From positions 182,316 through 246,315 of the forward strand of contig CABYDS010000001.1 in NCBI GenBank assembly GCA_902517745.1: a DNA stretch of 64,000 nt. Reading direction: 5' to 3'. Shown here one piece after another: positions 28,649 through 38,121 of the stretch. This DNA is from an uncultured Pelagibacteraceae bacterium. Lineage in GTDB: Bacteria; Pseudomonadota; Alphaproteobacteria; Pelagibacterales; Pelagibacteraceae. How positions within the stretch are numbered: position 1 is the stretch's first letter; each line of letters starts with the position of its first letter. The notes beneath the pieces are model-generated. The model was not told where the DNA came from, ran no database searches, and saw nothing but the letters and a program-made list of their open reading frames with translations. The position numbers and the translations under genes were made by a program.

Positions 28649-28682
28649 ATCCTTCCAGCTTGTATTAGTTTTTACTTTTAGA
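28649..28682. repeat. Short imperfect direct repeat, copy B
   Basis: ATCCTTCCAGctTGTAttAGTTTTTAcTTtTAgA; see copy A at 26657-26690. Confidence 0.5.
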
Positions 28683-28710
28683 AAAAAAAATTTAGGTATA
28701 GACTTAAATT

Positions 28711-30189
28711 GTGAAAAAATTTCTTGTTGCTATTGACCAAGGCACAACATCAACTAGAGCAATTCTCTTTGATTTAGATGGTAATATAAAATTTACATCC
28801 CAGTTTGAATTTAATCAATATTTTCCAAAAAATGGATGGGTGGAGCATAATCCAAACGAAATTTGGCTTACAACTCTAAAAGCGTTGAAAAAAGTAATAA
28901 AAAAAGCATCACTATTAAGAGGAAAAATATTAAGTATAGGAATAACTAACCAGAGAGAGACAACTATTCTTTGGAATAAGAAAACAGGAAAACCAGTCTA
29001 CAACGCAATTGTTTGGCAAGATAGAAGAACCCAAGACTATTGTGAAGAGTTAAAGAAAAAAAATTATGAAAAAATTTTTAGAAAAAAAACTGGATTATTT
29101 ATTGACCCATATTTTTCTGCAACTAAAATTAAATGGATACTAGAAAACGTAAAAAATGTTAAGAAACTTTTAAAATCAAATAATTTATTATTTGGTACTG
29201 TTGATACTTTCCTTATTTGGAAACTTACTAATGGGCAACATCATTTAACAGAAGCTACTAATGCTTGTAGGACCATGTTATTTAACATTAATAATAATAA
29301 ATGGGATAAAGAAATCTTAAAAAAACTTAAAATTTCTGAAAATATTTTGCCAAAAGTTAAAAATTCAGCTGATAATTTTGGTTTAACAAGTAAGAGAATT
29401 GTCGGCAGTGAAATACCAATATCAGCAGTTCTAGGAGACCAACAAGCAGCTGCAGTAGGACAGTCATGCTTTGAAAGAGGTTCAGTAAAAAGCACATATG
29501 GAACTGGTGCCTTTGTCATAATGAATACTGGTTCAAAAAAAATTTATTCTAAAAATAAATTATTAACAACAATATGTTACAGATTGAATGGAAAAAATAC
29601 TTATGCTCTTGAAGGATCTATTTTTATTGCAGGTGCAGGTGTACAATGGTTAAGAGATAAATTAAAATTTATTAACAATGCTTTTGATACGGAAACAATT
29701 GCTCAGTCAAAAAAAAATAATGAGGGTGTATACGTTGTGCCTGCCTTCAGTGGAATGGGAGCACCTTATTGGAGGCCTGATGCAAGAGGGGTAATAACAG
29801 GTTTAACAAGAAATAGTGATTGGAAAACCTTAGTTAGAGCAGTATTAGAGTCAGTTGCCTATCAAAGTAATGATTTATTTAATGCAATGAAAAAAGATGG
29901 TTTAAAACCAACTAAACTTAAGATTGATGGAGGCATGGTAAAAAACAACTGGTTTTCGCAATTTTTATCTGACATCATAAATATAAATACAGAAAGACCA
30001 AAGGTATTAGAAACAACTGGTTTAGGAGTAGCTTTACTAGCTGGATATCAAATTGGATTATTTAAATCATTATATCAAATCAAGAGGAAATGGAAAAAAG
30101 ATAAAATTTTCAAGCCTAAAATAAACCGAAAAGTTAGGAACGATTTAATAAATGGTTGGAAATTATCAGTTCAGAAAGCTCTATTATAA
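28711..30189 (+). CDS. glpK: Glycerol kinase
   Basis: ORF 492 aa, GTG start; AIDQGTTSTRAILFD, GWVEHNPNEIW, TNQRETTILW, YGTGAFVIMNTG, KIDGGMVKNNWFSQF. Confidence 0.95.
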   Translation: MKKFLVAIDQGTTSTRAILFDLDGNIKFTSQFEFNQYFPKNGWVEHNPNEIWLTTLKALKKVIKKASLLRGKILSIGITNQRETTILWNKKTGKPVYNAIVWQDRRTQDYCEELKKKNYEKIFRKKTGLFIDPYFSATKIKWILENVKNVKKLLKSNNLLFGTVDTFLIWKLTNGQHHLTEATNACRTMLFNINNNKWDKEILKKLKISENILPKVKNSADNFGLTSKRIVGSEIPISAVLGDQQAAAVGQSCFERGSVKSTYGTGAFVIMNTGSKKIYSKNKLLTTICYRLNGKNTYALEGSIFIAGAGVQWLRDKLKFINNAFDTETIAQSKKNNEGVYVVPAFSGMGAPYWRPDARGVITGLTRNSDWKTLVRAVLESVAYQSNDLFNAMKKDGLKPTKLKIDGGMVKNNWFSQFLSDIININTERPKVLETTGLGVALLAGYQIGLFKSLYQIKRKWKKDKIFKPKINRKVRNDLINGWKLSVQKALL

Positions 30190-30210
30190 AAAATACAGAT
30201 AAAAATTTAA

Positions 30211-30774
30211 TTGTCGTTTATGAAATATATAAATTTTATTCTTTTATTTTTGCTAAGTATTTTTAATTCAAATTATTCACAGGCTAATGATTTAGTAATA
30301 AGCGAACTGCAGAAGGGCGGGAAAATTGTATTTATAAGACACTCACTTGCACCAGGAAATGGAGATCCTGATAATATTGATTTGAAAAAATGTGATACTC
30401 AAAGAAATTTAAATCAAAAGGGCATAGAGCAATCAATAAATATTGGAATATTATTTAGCGATAATAATATTCAAATTGATAAAGTGTTATCTAGTGAATG
30501 GTGCAGATGTAAAGATACTGCAAGATTTGCGTTTAATAATTATGAAATCTTCAAAGGGTTAAACTCTTTTTATCAAGAGAAGTTTTATAAGTATAAAGAT
30601 GAACAAATTAAGAGTTTAAAAAAATATATATCTAATTGGAATGGCGATAAAAATCTTATTTTAGTTACACATTTTGTCGTTATTTCAGAAATGTTAAATT
30701 TTGGTACTTCATCTGGTGAAATTGTTGTTATAGATAAAGATTATAAATTTATAGGAAGTATTGAAACCATGTAG
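30211..30774 (+). CDS. Secreted histidine phosphatase (SixA/phosphoglycerate mutase-like)
   Basis: ORF 187 aa; signal peptide, KIVFIRHSLAPGNGDPD, RNLNQKGIEQ, VLSSEWCRCKDTA, LILVTHFVVIS. Confidence 0.8.
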   Translation: MSFMKYINFILLFLLSIFNSNYSQANDLVISELQKGGKIVFIRHSLAPGNGDPDNIDLKKCDTQRNLNQKGIEQSINIGILFSDNNIQIDKVLSSEWCRCKDTARFAFNNYEIFKGLNSFYQEKFYKYKDEQIKSLKKYISNWNGDKNLILVTHFVVISEMLNFGTSSGEIVVIDKDYKFIGSIETM

Positions 30775-30801
30775 TAATTATACATGATTATATATTGAAT
30801 T

Positions 30802-31656
30802 ATGAAAGTTGGATTTATAGGTGTTGGATGGATGGGATTTGGTATTGCAAATAACATCCTTAAAAATAATCATGAATTATTTGTGATAGCTAACAAAAAC
30901 AGAAAACCAATTGATAGAATAGTTAAAGAGGGTGCAAAAGAAGTTAAATCCTATGAAGAACTCTGCAAAAGTGGATTAGATGCTTTGTTTTTGTGTGTAA
31001 CAAATTCTCCTATCGCTCATGAAATTGGTAAAAAAATAGTTTCATTACTGACTGATAAAACAATCATTATTGATATTACCACTCATAATCAAAATGGATC
31101 TATCGAAATGGAACAAATATTAAATGCAAATAATATTCCTTATTTAGAGTGCCCTGTAATGGGAGGTCCTGTTCAAGCAGAAGAGGGAATATTAGGTGGA
31201 ATTGTTGGTGGATCTGAGGAAAATTTAAAAAGATCAGAAGAACTTTTAAAATGTTTTTGTAAAAATTATTATCATTTTGGTGTGATTGGAAATGGCGCAA
31301 AAACAAAATTATTGAATAATTTTCTATCTTTAGGAACAGCTACTTATGTAATTGAATTAATAAAAGCTGCAAAAAAATTAGATATTGATTTAGATAAACT
31401 TTATAAAGTAGCACAATTAGGATCAGGTAATTCTAATGCTTTAAAGAGAATTTTTGACAAGGTTCTAGAGGATGATTACACAGGTTTTAAGTTTACAGCG
31501 ACTAATACACTAAAAGATTTAACGTATATAACAGATTTACTAAAAGGCATGGATAATGCGGAAAAATTATCCGATCTATCAAAATCTTTTTACAAAAAAG
31601 CTGTTGATGATGGTGATGGTGAACTATTTATAAGTGAATTAATAAAGAAGAATTAA
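30802..31656 (+). CDS. NAD-binding beta-hydroxyacid dehydrogenase (3-hydroxyisobutyrate dehydrogenase family)
   Basis: ORF 284 aa; VGFIGVGWMGFGIANNIL, LECPVMGGPVQAEEG, GNGAKTKLLNNF. Confidence 0.85.
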   Translation: MKVGFIGVGWMGFGIANNILKNNHELFVIANKNRKPIDRIVKEGAKEVKSYEELCKSGLDALFLCVTNSPIAHEIGKKIVSLLTDKTIIIDITTHNQNGSIEMEQILNANNIPYLECPVMGGPVQAEEGILGGIVGGSEENLKRSEELLKCFCKNYYHFGVIGNGAKTKLLNNFLSLGTATYVIELIKAAKKLDIDLDKLYKVAQLGSGNSNALKRIFDKVLEDDYTGFKFTATNTLKDLTYITDLLKGMDNAEKLSDLSKSFYKKAVDDGDGELFISELIKKN

Positions 31657-31832
31657 TCTTTCTTTTCTTCTTTTTCTTTTTCAGCGAAGAATAAAGCAAT
31701 TGCAAATAAAGTTGTCCATGCAATTCCTAATAAAGCTTTTGGACTAGTTTCAGCACTCCATATATCTAAAAAGATTGCACCTAATGCAAGACCGACAAGA
31801 TAAATAACAATTGCAATATTTGTTTTGCTCAT
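31653..31832 (-). CDS. Small putative membrane protein, 59 aa (below the ORF-track cutoff)
   Basis: Manual minus-strand translation: MSKTNIAIVIYLVGLALGAIFLDIWSAETSPKALLGIAWTTLFAIALFFAEKEKEEKKD*; two hydrophobic segments, charged tail; fills most of the intergenic region. Confidence 0.7.
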   Translation of the reverse strand: MSKTNIAIVIYLVGLALGAIFLDIWSAETSPKALLGIAWTTLFAIALFFAEKEKEEKKD

Positions 31833-31867
31833 ATCAATTAAGCTAATGTTTTACACTATTATTCTAA

Positions 31868-31896
31868 TTGGACAATTATAAACAATCATATATAAA
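31868..31896 (+). promoter_or_regulatory. Sigma70-type promoter for tRNA-Leu (tig)
   Basis: TTGGAC (31868-31873), 17-nt spacer, TATAAA (31891-31896), ending 13 nt before the tRNA. Confidence 0.65.
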
Positions 31897-31909
31897 GCAC
31901 CAATAATTT

Positions 31910-31994
31910 GGGCGAGTGGCGGAATTGGTAGACGCGTTGGTCTTAGGAACCAATAGTGCAAACTGTGAAGGTTCGAGTCCTTTCTCGCCTACCA
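31910..31994 (+). tRNA. tRNA-Leu(TAG) with encoded CCA
   Basis: GGGCGAG/CTCGCCT acceptor stem, TTGGT-CTTAGGA-ACCAA anticodon arm (TAG), variable arm, GGTTCGAGTCC T-arm, ACCA end. Confidence 0.97.
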
Positions 31995-32000
31995 TATTTT

Positions 32001-33470
32001 ATGAAAGTAACAGTAGAAAATAAAAAAGGTTTAGAAAAAGATATAAAGGTTTTTATCGATAAAAAAACTATATCTGGATATCTCGAAGAAAAATACGAAG
32101 AGATTAAAAAAGATGTCGCTTTAAAAGGATTTAGACCAGGTAAAGTTCCAACAGAAATTTTAAAAAGACAGTTTGGAAAAGCTGTATACGGAGAAGTAAT
32201 CGATAAAGTATTAAAAGATACTACTACTAAAGCTCTTGAGGATAATAAAATTAAACCAGCAGGTCAGCCAAAAATTGATTTAAAATCATTTGGTGAAGGA
32301 AAAGATCTTGAATACACAATTTCTGTAACAGAATTACCTAATGTTGAGGTTGGATCATTAAAAGATCTTAAAGTAGACGAATACGTTGTTAAAATTGATC
32401 CAAAAGAAACAGATAAAAGAATTGATCAAATAGCCAAAACTCAGAAAAATTTTAAAGAAGCTGAAGAAAATTATGCAGCTAAAGTTGGTGATTTAGTTGT
32501 TTTTGATTACAAGGCAACAGTTGATGGTAAAGAATTTAAAGGAAATGAAGGAAAAAATACTCAATTAGAACTTGGAAAAGATTTATTCATTAAAGGGTTT
32601 GATAAGCAATTAGAAGGTGTCAAAAATAAACAAGATAAAAAAGTAGAAGTTAAACTACCAGAAAACTTTCCAGAAAAAGAAGTAGCTAACAAATCAGCAG
32701 TGTTTGAATGTAAAATTACAGCAGTAAAAAAACCTGAAGAAACAAAAATAGATGACAACTTTGCAAAAAATTTAGGAGCAAAAGATTTAAATAATTTAAA
32801 AGAATTAATATCTAAACAAATTAATGATGAATTTAAAAATTCATTAGAAATGATTTCAAAAAAACAAATTCTTGAACAAATTGAAAAACAAAAACTAGAT
32901 CAGTTACCAGCTAATCTTATTGAACAAGAAGTAAATTTATTAGCCCAAGGTATGAAAGAAGAAGAAAAGAAAAAAAATATGAAATACTTTGAGGAACAAG
33001 CTAAAAAAAGAATTAAAACTGGTTTAATTCTAAATGCATTTGGTGAAAAAAATAAAATTAAAGTATCTCAAGAAGAGTTAAATGTAGAAATACAAAAACA
33101 ATTTAGAATGATGCCTGGACAAGAAAAAATGGTTAAAGAGTATTATGAGAAAAATCCAGGAGCGATAGAGAGTTTAAGAGGATCTATTTATGAAGAAAAA
33201 ATAATAGGTGAACTAAAAAAAATTGCAAAAGTAAATAAAAAAGAAATTAGCAAAGAAGAAGCTGAAAAAATATTAAAAGAAGAAAATGAAAAAAATCTAA
33301 AAGAGCAAGAAAAATTGGCAAAATTATCTGAAGGTGCTGATGAAAAAGTAAAAGATAAAAAAGAAGTTAAGTCAGAGGATAAAAAAGAAAAGAAAACAGC
33401 CAAACCATCTAAAGCTCCAAAAAAAGTAGGTAAAAAAACTAAATCAACAAAAAAAGTTAGCAAAAAGTAA
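32001..33470 (+). CDS. tig: Trigger factor; start moved from the track's 31956, which lies inside tRNA-Leu
   Basis: MKVTVENKKGLEKDIKVFI...; GFRPGKVPTEILKRQFGKAVYGEV signature; PPIase domain GDLVVFDYKATVDGKEF. Confidence 0.95.
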   Translation: MKVTVENKKGLEKDIKVFIDKKTISGYLEEKYEEIKKDVALKGFRPGKVPTEILKRQFGKAVYGEVIDKVLKDTTTKALEDNKIKPAGQPKIDLKSFGEGKDLEYTISVTELPNVEVGSLKDLKVDEYVVKIDPKETDKRIDQIAKTQKNFKEAEENYAAKVGDLVVFDYKATVDGKEFKGNEGKNTQLELGKDLFIKGFDKQLEGVKNKQDKKVEVKLPENFPEKEVANKSAVFECKITAVKKPEETKIDDNFAKNLGAKDLNNLKELISKQINDEFKNSLEMISKKQILEQIEKQKLDQLPANLIEQEVNLLAQGMKEEEKKKNMKYFEEQAKKRIKTGLILNAFGEKNKIKVSQEELNVEIQKQFRMMPGQEKMVKEYYEKNPGAIESLRGSIYEEKIIGELKKIAKVNKKEISKEEAEKILKEENEKNLKEQEKLAKLSEGADEKVKDKKEVKSEDKKEKKTAKPSKAPKKVGKKTKSTKKVSKK

Positions 33471-33501
33471 TCACAAGTTGTATAAGTAAATCGAATCACT
33501 T

Positions 33502-34113
33502 ATGACAACAAAAATTCCAGAACACTTAAATACTTTGATACCAATGGTTGTTGAACAATCAAGCCGTGGTGAAAGAGCTTATGATATTTATTCAAGATTA
33601 TTAAAAGAGAGAATTGTTTTCGTCGTTGGACCAATTAACGATGCAGTTGCATCTTTAGTTACTGCTCAATTATTATTTTTAGAGTCTGAAGATCCTAAAA
33701 AAGAAATTTCTTTATACATTAATAGTCCAGGTGGCTTGGTTACAGCAGGTTTAGGAATTTATGATACGATGCAATATATCAAACCTGAAGTTAGTACATT
33801 GTGTATTGGTCAAGCTGCAAGTATGGGATCATTTTTGTTAGCCGCAGGATCAAAAGGAAAAAGATTATCTTTACCAAATTCACGAATAATGGTTCATCAA
33901 CCATCTGCAGGTTTTCAAGGTCAAGCAACTGATATAGAAATTCATGCTAATGAGGTCATGTCTTTGAAAAAAAGATTAAATGAAATTTATTCTAAACACA
34001 CAGGCAAGTCAGTTGATCAAATTAAAGAAGCATTGGAGAGAGACAATTTTATGACTCCTGACCATGCTAAAGATTTTGGTTTGATCGATAAAGTAGTAGA
34101 AAAAAGAGACTAA
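33502..34113 (+). CDS. clpP: ATP-dependent Clp protease proteolytic subunit
   Basis: ORF 203 aa; [33 protein letters not shown] (Ser), [22 protein letters not shown] (His). Confidence 0.98.
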   Translation: MTTKIPEHLNTLIPMVVEQSSRGERAYDIYSRLLKERIVFVVGPINDAVASLVTAQLLFLESEDPKKEISLYINSPGGLVTAGLGIYDTMQYIKPEVSTLCIGQAASMGSFLLAAGSKGKRLSLPNSRIMVHQPSAGFQGQATDIEIHANEVMSLKKRLNEIYSKHTGKSVDQIKEALERDNFMTPDHAKDFGLIDKVVEKRD

Positions 34114-34202
34114 ACAACAATATATAGTTTATTCACAACCTATACTTGATTAAGAAGTAATCTTTGTAATAAAGTATTCAAATTGATTCGTTATAAAAAA
34201 CT

Positions 34203-35465
34203 ATGAGCAACAATAATAAAAATATTCTTTACTGTTCTTTCTGCGGAAAGAGTCAACACGAGGTTAGAAAATTAATTGCTGGCCCAACAGTTTTTATTTG
34301 TGATGAGTGTGTTGAATTATGCATGGACATCATTAAAGAAGAGAGCAAAGATACTTTTGTAAAGCATCAAGATGGATTACCATCACCAAAAGAGATTTGT
34401 GCTGTTCTAGATGATTATGTAATCGGACAAGATCATGCCAAAAAAGTTTTATCTGTTGCAGTTCATAATCATTACAAAAGATTAAATTACGAAAATAAAA
34501 CTAGTAAAAATGTTGAACTTTCAAAATCAAATATTTTGTTAGTTGGACCAACAGGATGTGGTAAAACGCTATTAGCGCAAACTTTAGCAAGAATTTTAGA
34601 TGTTCCATTTACAATGGCAGATGCAACAACATTAACTGAAGCTGGATATGTTGGTGAAGATGTTGAAAATATAATATTAAAATTATTGCAAGCAGCCGAT
34701 TATAATGTCGAAAAAGCACAAAGAGGAATTGTTTACATTGATGAGGTAGATAAAATTAGCAGAAAATCAGAAAATCCATCAATCACAAGAGATGTTTCGG
34801 GTGAAGGAGTTCAACAAGCTTTATTAAAAATAATGGAAGGAACAGTTGCTAGTGTTCCCCCTCAAGGTGGAAGAAAACATCCTCAACAAGAATTTTTACA
34901 AGTAGATACCACTAATATTTTATTTATATGCGGTGGTGCGTTTGCAGGTTTAGATAAAATAATTTCTCAAAGAGACAAAGGTTCATCTATTGGTTTTGGA
35001 GCCGAGGTTAAAAGTTTAGAAGATAAAAAAGTAGGTGAGTGGATGAAGAACCTTGAGCCAGAAGACTTATTAAAATATGGACTGATACCAGAATTTATAG
35101 GAAGATTACCTATAACTGCAACTCTTGATGATCTTGATGAGAAATCTTTAGTTAAAATTTTATTAGAGCCAAAAAACTCTTTAATAAAACAATATCAAGA
35201 ACTATTTAAACTGGAGGGAGTAAAACTTACTTTTAAAGATCAATCAGTAAAAGATATTGCTAACAAGGCTATATCTAAAAAAACTGGAGCAAGAGGACTT
35301 AGATCGATTCTAGAAAATATATTATTGAAAACAATGTTTGATCTACCAAGTCAAGATAACATTGAAGAAGTTATAATTGATTCTGGTGCGGCGAAAGGTG
35401 TATCAGCTCCTGTTATTGTTCATTCGAAGAACAAAACTAAAACTGACAAGACTTCAGCAGCATAA
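34203..35465 (+). CDS. clpX: ATP-dependent Clp protease ATP-binding subunit ClpX
   Basis: ORF 420 aa; zinc-binding [20 protein letters not shown], Walker [25 protein letters not shown]-type sensor region. Confidence 0.98.
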   Translation: MSNNNKNILYCSFCGKSQHEVRKLIAGPTVFICDECVELCMDIIKEESKDTFVKHQDGLPSPKEICAVLDDYVIGQDHAKKVLSVAVHNHYKRLNYENKTSKNVELSKSNILLVGPTGCGKTLLAQTLARILDVPFTMADATTLTEAGYVGEDVENIILKLLQAADYNVEKAQRGIVYIDEVDKISRKSENPSITRDVSGEGVQQALLKIMEGTVASVPPQGGRKHPQQEFLQVDTTNILFICGGAFAGLDKIISQRDKGSSIGFGAEVKSLEDKKVGEWMKNLEPEDLLKYGLIPEFIGRLPITATLDDLDEKSLVKILLEPKNSLIKQYQELFKLEGVKLTFKDQSVKDIANKAISKKTGARGLRSILENILLKTMFDLPSQDNIEEVIIDSGAAKGVSAPVIVHSKNKTKTDKTSAA

Positions 35466-35527
35466 TTTCACGTTAATAAACCATAATTTCCTATTGCATT
35501 ATAAAATATAATATCCATATTTCTCTG

Positions 35528-37915
35528 ATGGATATAAAAGTAACATTACCGTTATTGCCTTTAAGAGACATAGTTGTCTTCCCAAGTATGGTTATTCCCT
35601 TATTTGTTGGAAGAGATAAGTCCATCACTGCATTAAATGAGGTAATGAAAGGTGATAAAAAAATTGTTCTAGTAACACAAAAAAATTCTGAAGTAGATGA
35701 CCCAAAGAAAAATGATGTTTTCACTTATGGATGTGAAAGTAACATTTTACAGTTACTAAAACTTCCAGATGGAACGGTTAAAGTTTTAGTTGAAGGTACT
35801 AAAAGAGTTAAAATAGTTGACTTTAAAGATGATGAAAAGTTTATAAAATGTTCATTTGAATACCAAAAAGATATTTTATCAAAAGAAGATGATTTACTTC
35901 CTTTAAGCTTAACAGCTATAAAAAGATTAGAGAAGCTTACTACAGTTAATAAAAAAATATCTTCCGAGACAATTAACAATATTAAACAATTGAAAGACCC
36001 ATCAAAAATTGCCGATAATATTATTTCACATATCAATGCTAGCATATCTGAAAAACAACAAATTTTTGAAACTTTAGATGTTAAGAAGAGATTAAATAGT
36101 GTCATTAAAATCATGGAAAATGAGGCTAGCATTATTGGTGTTGAGAAAAGAATTAGAGGCAGAGTTAAAACTCAAATGGAGAAAACCCAAAGAGAATATT
36201 ATTTAAATGAGCAATTAAAAGCTATTCAAAAAGAATTAGGCGAAATTGAAGACGGCAAGGACGAGACTACAAGTTTAAAAAAATCAATTTTAAAAGCAAA
36301 GATGCCCAAAGAAGTTGAGAAGAAATGTATGTCTGAATTAAAAAAACTAAAAAATATGAGCCCAATGTCCGCTGAAGCGACTGTTGTAAGAAACTATTTA
36401 GATTGGATGATAGATTTACCTTGGTTTAAAAAAGATAAAGTCGACATAGATTTGAACAAGGCTTTAAAAATTTTAGAAGAAGATCATTTTGGATTAGAAA
36501 AAGTTAAAGAGAGAATCATAGAATTTTTAGCTGTGCAAAAAAGAATGGATAAAATAAAAGGCCCTATACTTTGTTTAGTAGGTCCTCCAGGAGTAGGCAA
36601 AACTTCATTAGGTAAATCAATAGCAAAAGCAACTAACAGACAATTTGTACGAATGTCTTTGGGTGGTGTTAGAGATGAAGCAGAAGTAAGAGGTCATAGA
36701 AGAACTTATATCGGTTCTCTTCCTGGAAAAATTATTCAGATGATGAAAAAAGCAGGAACTAAAAATCCTTTATTTTTGCTTGATGAAATTGATAAAGTTG
36801 GAAATGATTATAGAGGTGATCCATCATCAGCATTATTAGAGGCTCTGGATCCAGAACAAAACACAACATTTAATGATCATTATCTTGAAGTTGATTATGA
36901 TTTATCAGATGTAATGTTTGTAACAACAGCAAACACACTAAATATTCTTCCCCCGCTTTTAGATAGAATGGAAGTCATAAGAATTCCAGGATATACAGAA
37001 GATGAGAAGATTAATATTGCAAATAAATATCTACTTCCTAAGCAAATAAAAGATAACGGTGTAAAAGAAGGTGAAATGAAGTTGGCTGATGATACAATAA
37101 AAGAAATTATAAGAAGTTATACAAGAGAAAGTGGCGTTAGAAATTTAGAGAGAGAAATATCAAAAGTAACAAGAAAAGTTGTTAAAAAAGTTGTTAATAA
37201 TGAAGAAAAAAGTGTCGAAGTTAATGAAAAAAATATACCCGACTTTCTTGGAATTAAGAAATTCAAATTTGGTGAATTAGAAGCAAAGGATAAAGTTGGA
37301 ATAGTCATAGGTTTAGCTTGGACAGAATTTGGTGGAGAAATATTAAAAGTTGAAACAGTTAATATGCCAGGTAAAGGAAGAATGCAAATAACTGGTAAGC
37401 TAGGTGATGTGATGCAAGAGTCTGTAAAAGCTGCAAAATCTTATGTAAGATCAAAATGTTTAGAATTTGGTGTAACACCACCACTATTTGAAAAAAAAGA
37501 TTTTCATATACATGTTCCAGAGGGCGCAACACCAAAAGATGGTCCTTCTGCAGGTATAGCAATGGTAACATCAATAGTATCTTCAATTACTAAAGTTCCA
37601 GTTAAGAAAGAAATTGCTATGACTGGAGAGGTAACAATAACAGGTCAAGTATTACCTATTGGAGGTTTGAAAGAAAAATTATTAGCTGCTCATAGAGCTG
37701 GTGTAAAAAAAGTTTTAATTCCTAAAGAGAATGAAAAAGATCTAGTTGATGTTCCGAAAAAAGTGAAAGATGATATTGAAATAGTACCAGTAGAAACTGC
37801 AGATGAAGTAATTAAAATAGCTTTAACTAAAGAATTGAAGCCTACAGAGTGGACTGAAGTAGATAAATTAACTGAAACTAAAAAAGACGATAAATCTCAA
37901 GCTAGTATTCAGTAA
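35528..37915 (+). CDS. lon: Lon protease
   Basis: ORF 795 aa; GPPGVGKTSLGKSIA, GGVRDEAEVRGHRRTYIGSLPGKIIQ, GPSAGIAMVTSI catalytic Ser. Confidence 0.98.
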   Translation: MDIKVTLPLLPLRDIVVFPSMVIPLFVGRDKSITALNEVMKGDKKIVLVTQKNSEVDDPKKNDVFTYGCESNILQLLKLPDGTVKVLVEGTKRVKIVDFKDDEKFIKCSFEYQKDILSKEDDLLPLSLTAIKRLEKLTTVNKKISSETINNIKQLKDPSKIADNIISHINASISEKQQIFETLDVKKRLNSVIKIMENEASIIGVEKRIRGRVKTQMEKTQREYYLNEQLKAIQKELGEIEDGKDETTSLKKSILKAKMPKEVEKKCMSELKKLKNMSPMSAEATVVRNYLDWMIDLPWFKKDKVDIDLNKALKILEEDHFGLEKVKERIIEFLAVQKRMDKIKGPILCLVGPPGVGKTSLGKSIAKATNRQFVRMSLGGVRDEAEVRGHRRTYIGSLPGKIIQMMKKAGTKNPLFLLDEIDKVGNDYRGDPSSALLEALDPEQNTTFNDHYLEVDYDLSDVMFVTTANTLNILPPLLDRMEVIRIPGYTEDEKINIANKYLLPKQIKDNGVKEGEMKLADDTIKEIIRSYTRESGVRNLEREISKVTRKVVKKVVNNEEKSVEVNEKNIPDFLGIKKFKFGELEAKDKVGIVIGLAWTEFGGEILKVETVNMPGKGRMQITGKLGDVMQESVKAAKSYVRSKCLEFGVTPPLFEKKDFHIHVPEGATPKDGPSAGIAMVTSIVSSITKVPVKKEIAMTGEVTITGQVLPIGGLKEKLLAAHRAGVKKVLIPKENEKDLVDVPKKVKDDIEIVPVETADEVIKIALTKELKPTEWTEVDKLTETKKDDKSQASIQ

Positions 37916-37922
37916 TAAACAA

Positions 37923-37951
37923 TTTACATTATTAAAACGTTGATGTAATAG
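37923..37951 (+). promoter_or_regulatory. Sigma70-type promoter for the tRNA-Val/tRNA-Asp pair
   Basis: TTTACA (37923-37928), 17-nt spacer, TAATAG (37946-37951), ending 11 nt before tRNA-Val. Confidence 0.5.
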
Positions 37952-37962
37952 TACCATGTTTT

Positions 37963-38038
37963 GGGCGGTTAGCTCAGTTGGTAGAGCATCTCGTTTACAC
38001 CGAGGGGGTCAAAGGTTCGAGTCCTTTACTGCCCACCA
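37963..38038 (+). tRNA. tRNA-Val(TAC) with encoded CCA
   Basis: GGGCGGT/ACTGCCC acceptor stem, TAC anticodon in TCTCG-TTTACAC-CGAGG, GGTTCGAGTCC T-arm, ACCA. Confidence 0.97.
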
Positions 38039-38044
38039 AAATAC

Positions 38045-38121
38045 GGGGGTGTAGCTCAGTTGGTTAGAGCGATCGCCTGTCACGCGATAGGTCGAGGGTT
38101 CGAGTCCCTTCACTCCCGCCA
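38045..38121 (+). tRNA. tRNA-Asp(GTC) with encoded CCA
   Basis: GGGGGTG/CACTCCC acceptor stem, ATCGC-CTGTCAC-GCGAT anticodon arm (GTC), GGTTCGAGTCC T-arm, GCCA. Confidence 0.97.

Noticed and set aside
31956-32000. Upstream extension of tig (MQTVKVRVLSRLPYF) in the ORF track
   Set aside because: It translates tRNA-Leu sequence; the canonical trigger factor start is ATG 32001.
33188-33499. 103-aa minus-strand ORF opposite the tig tail
   Set aside because: Mirror of the Lys/Glu-rich tail (Phe/Ser/Leu low complexity); no independent start signal or family resemblance.
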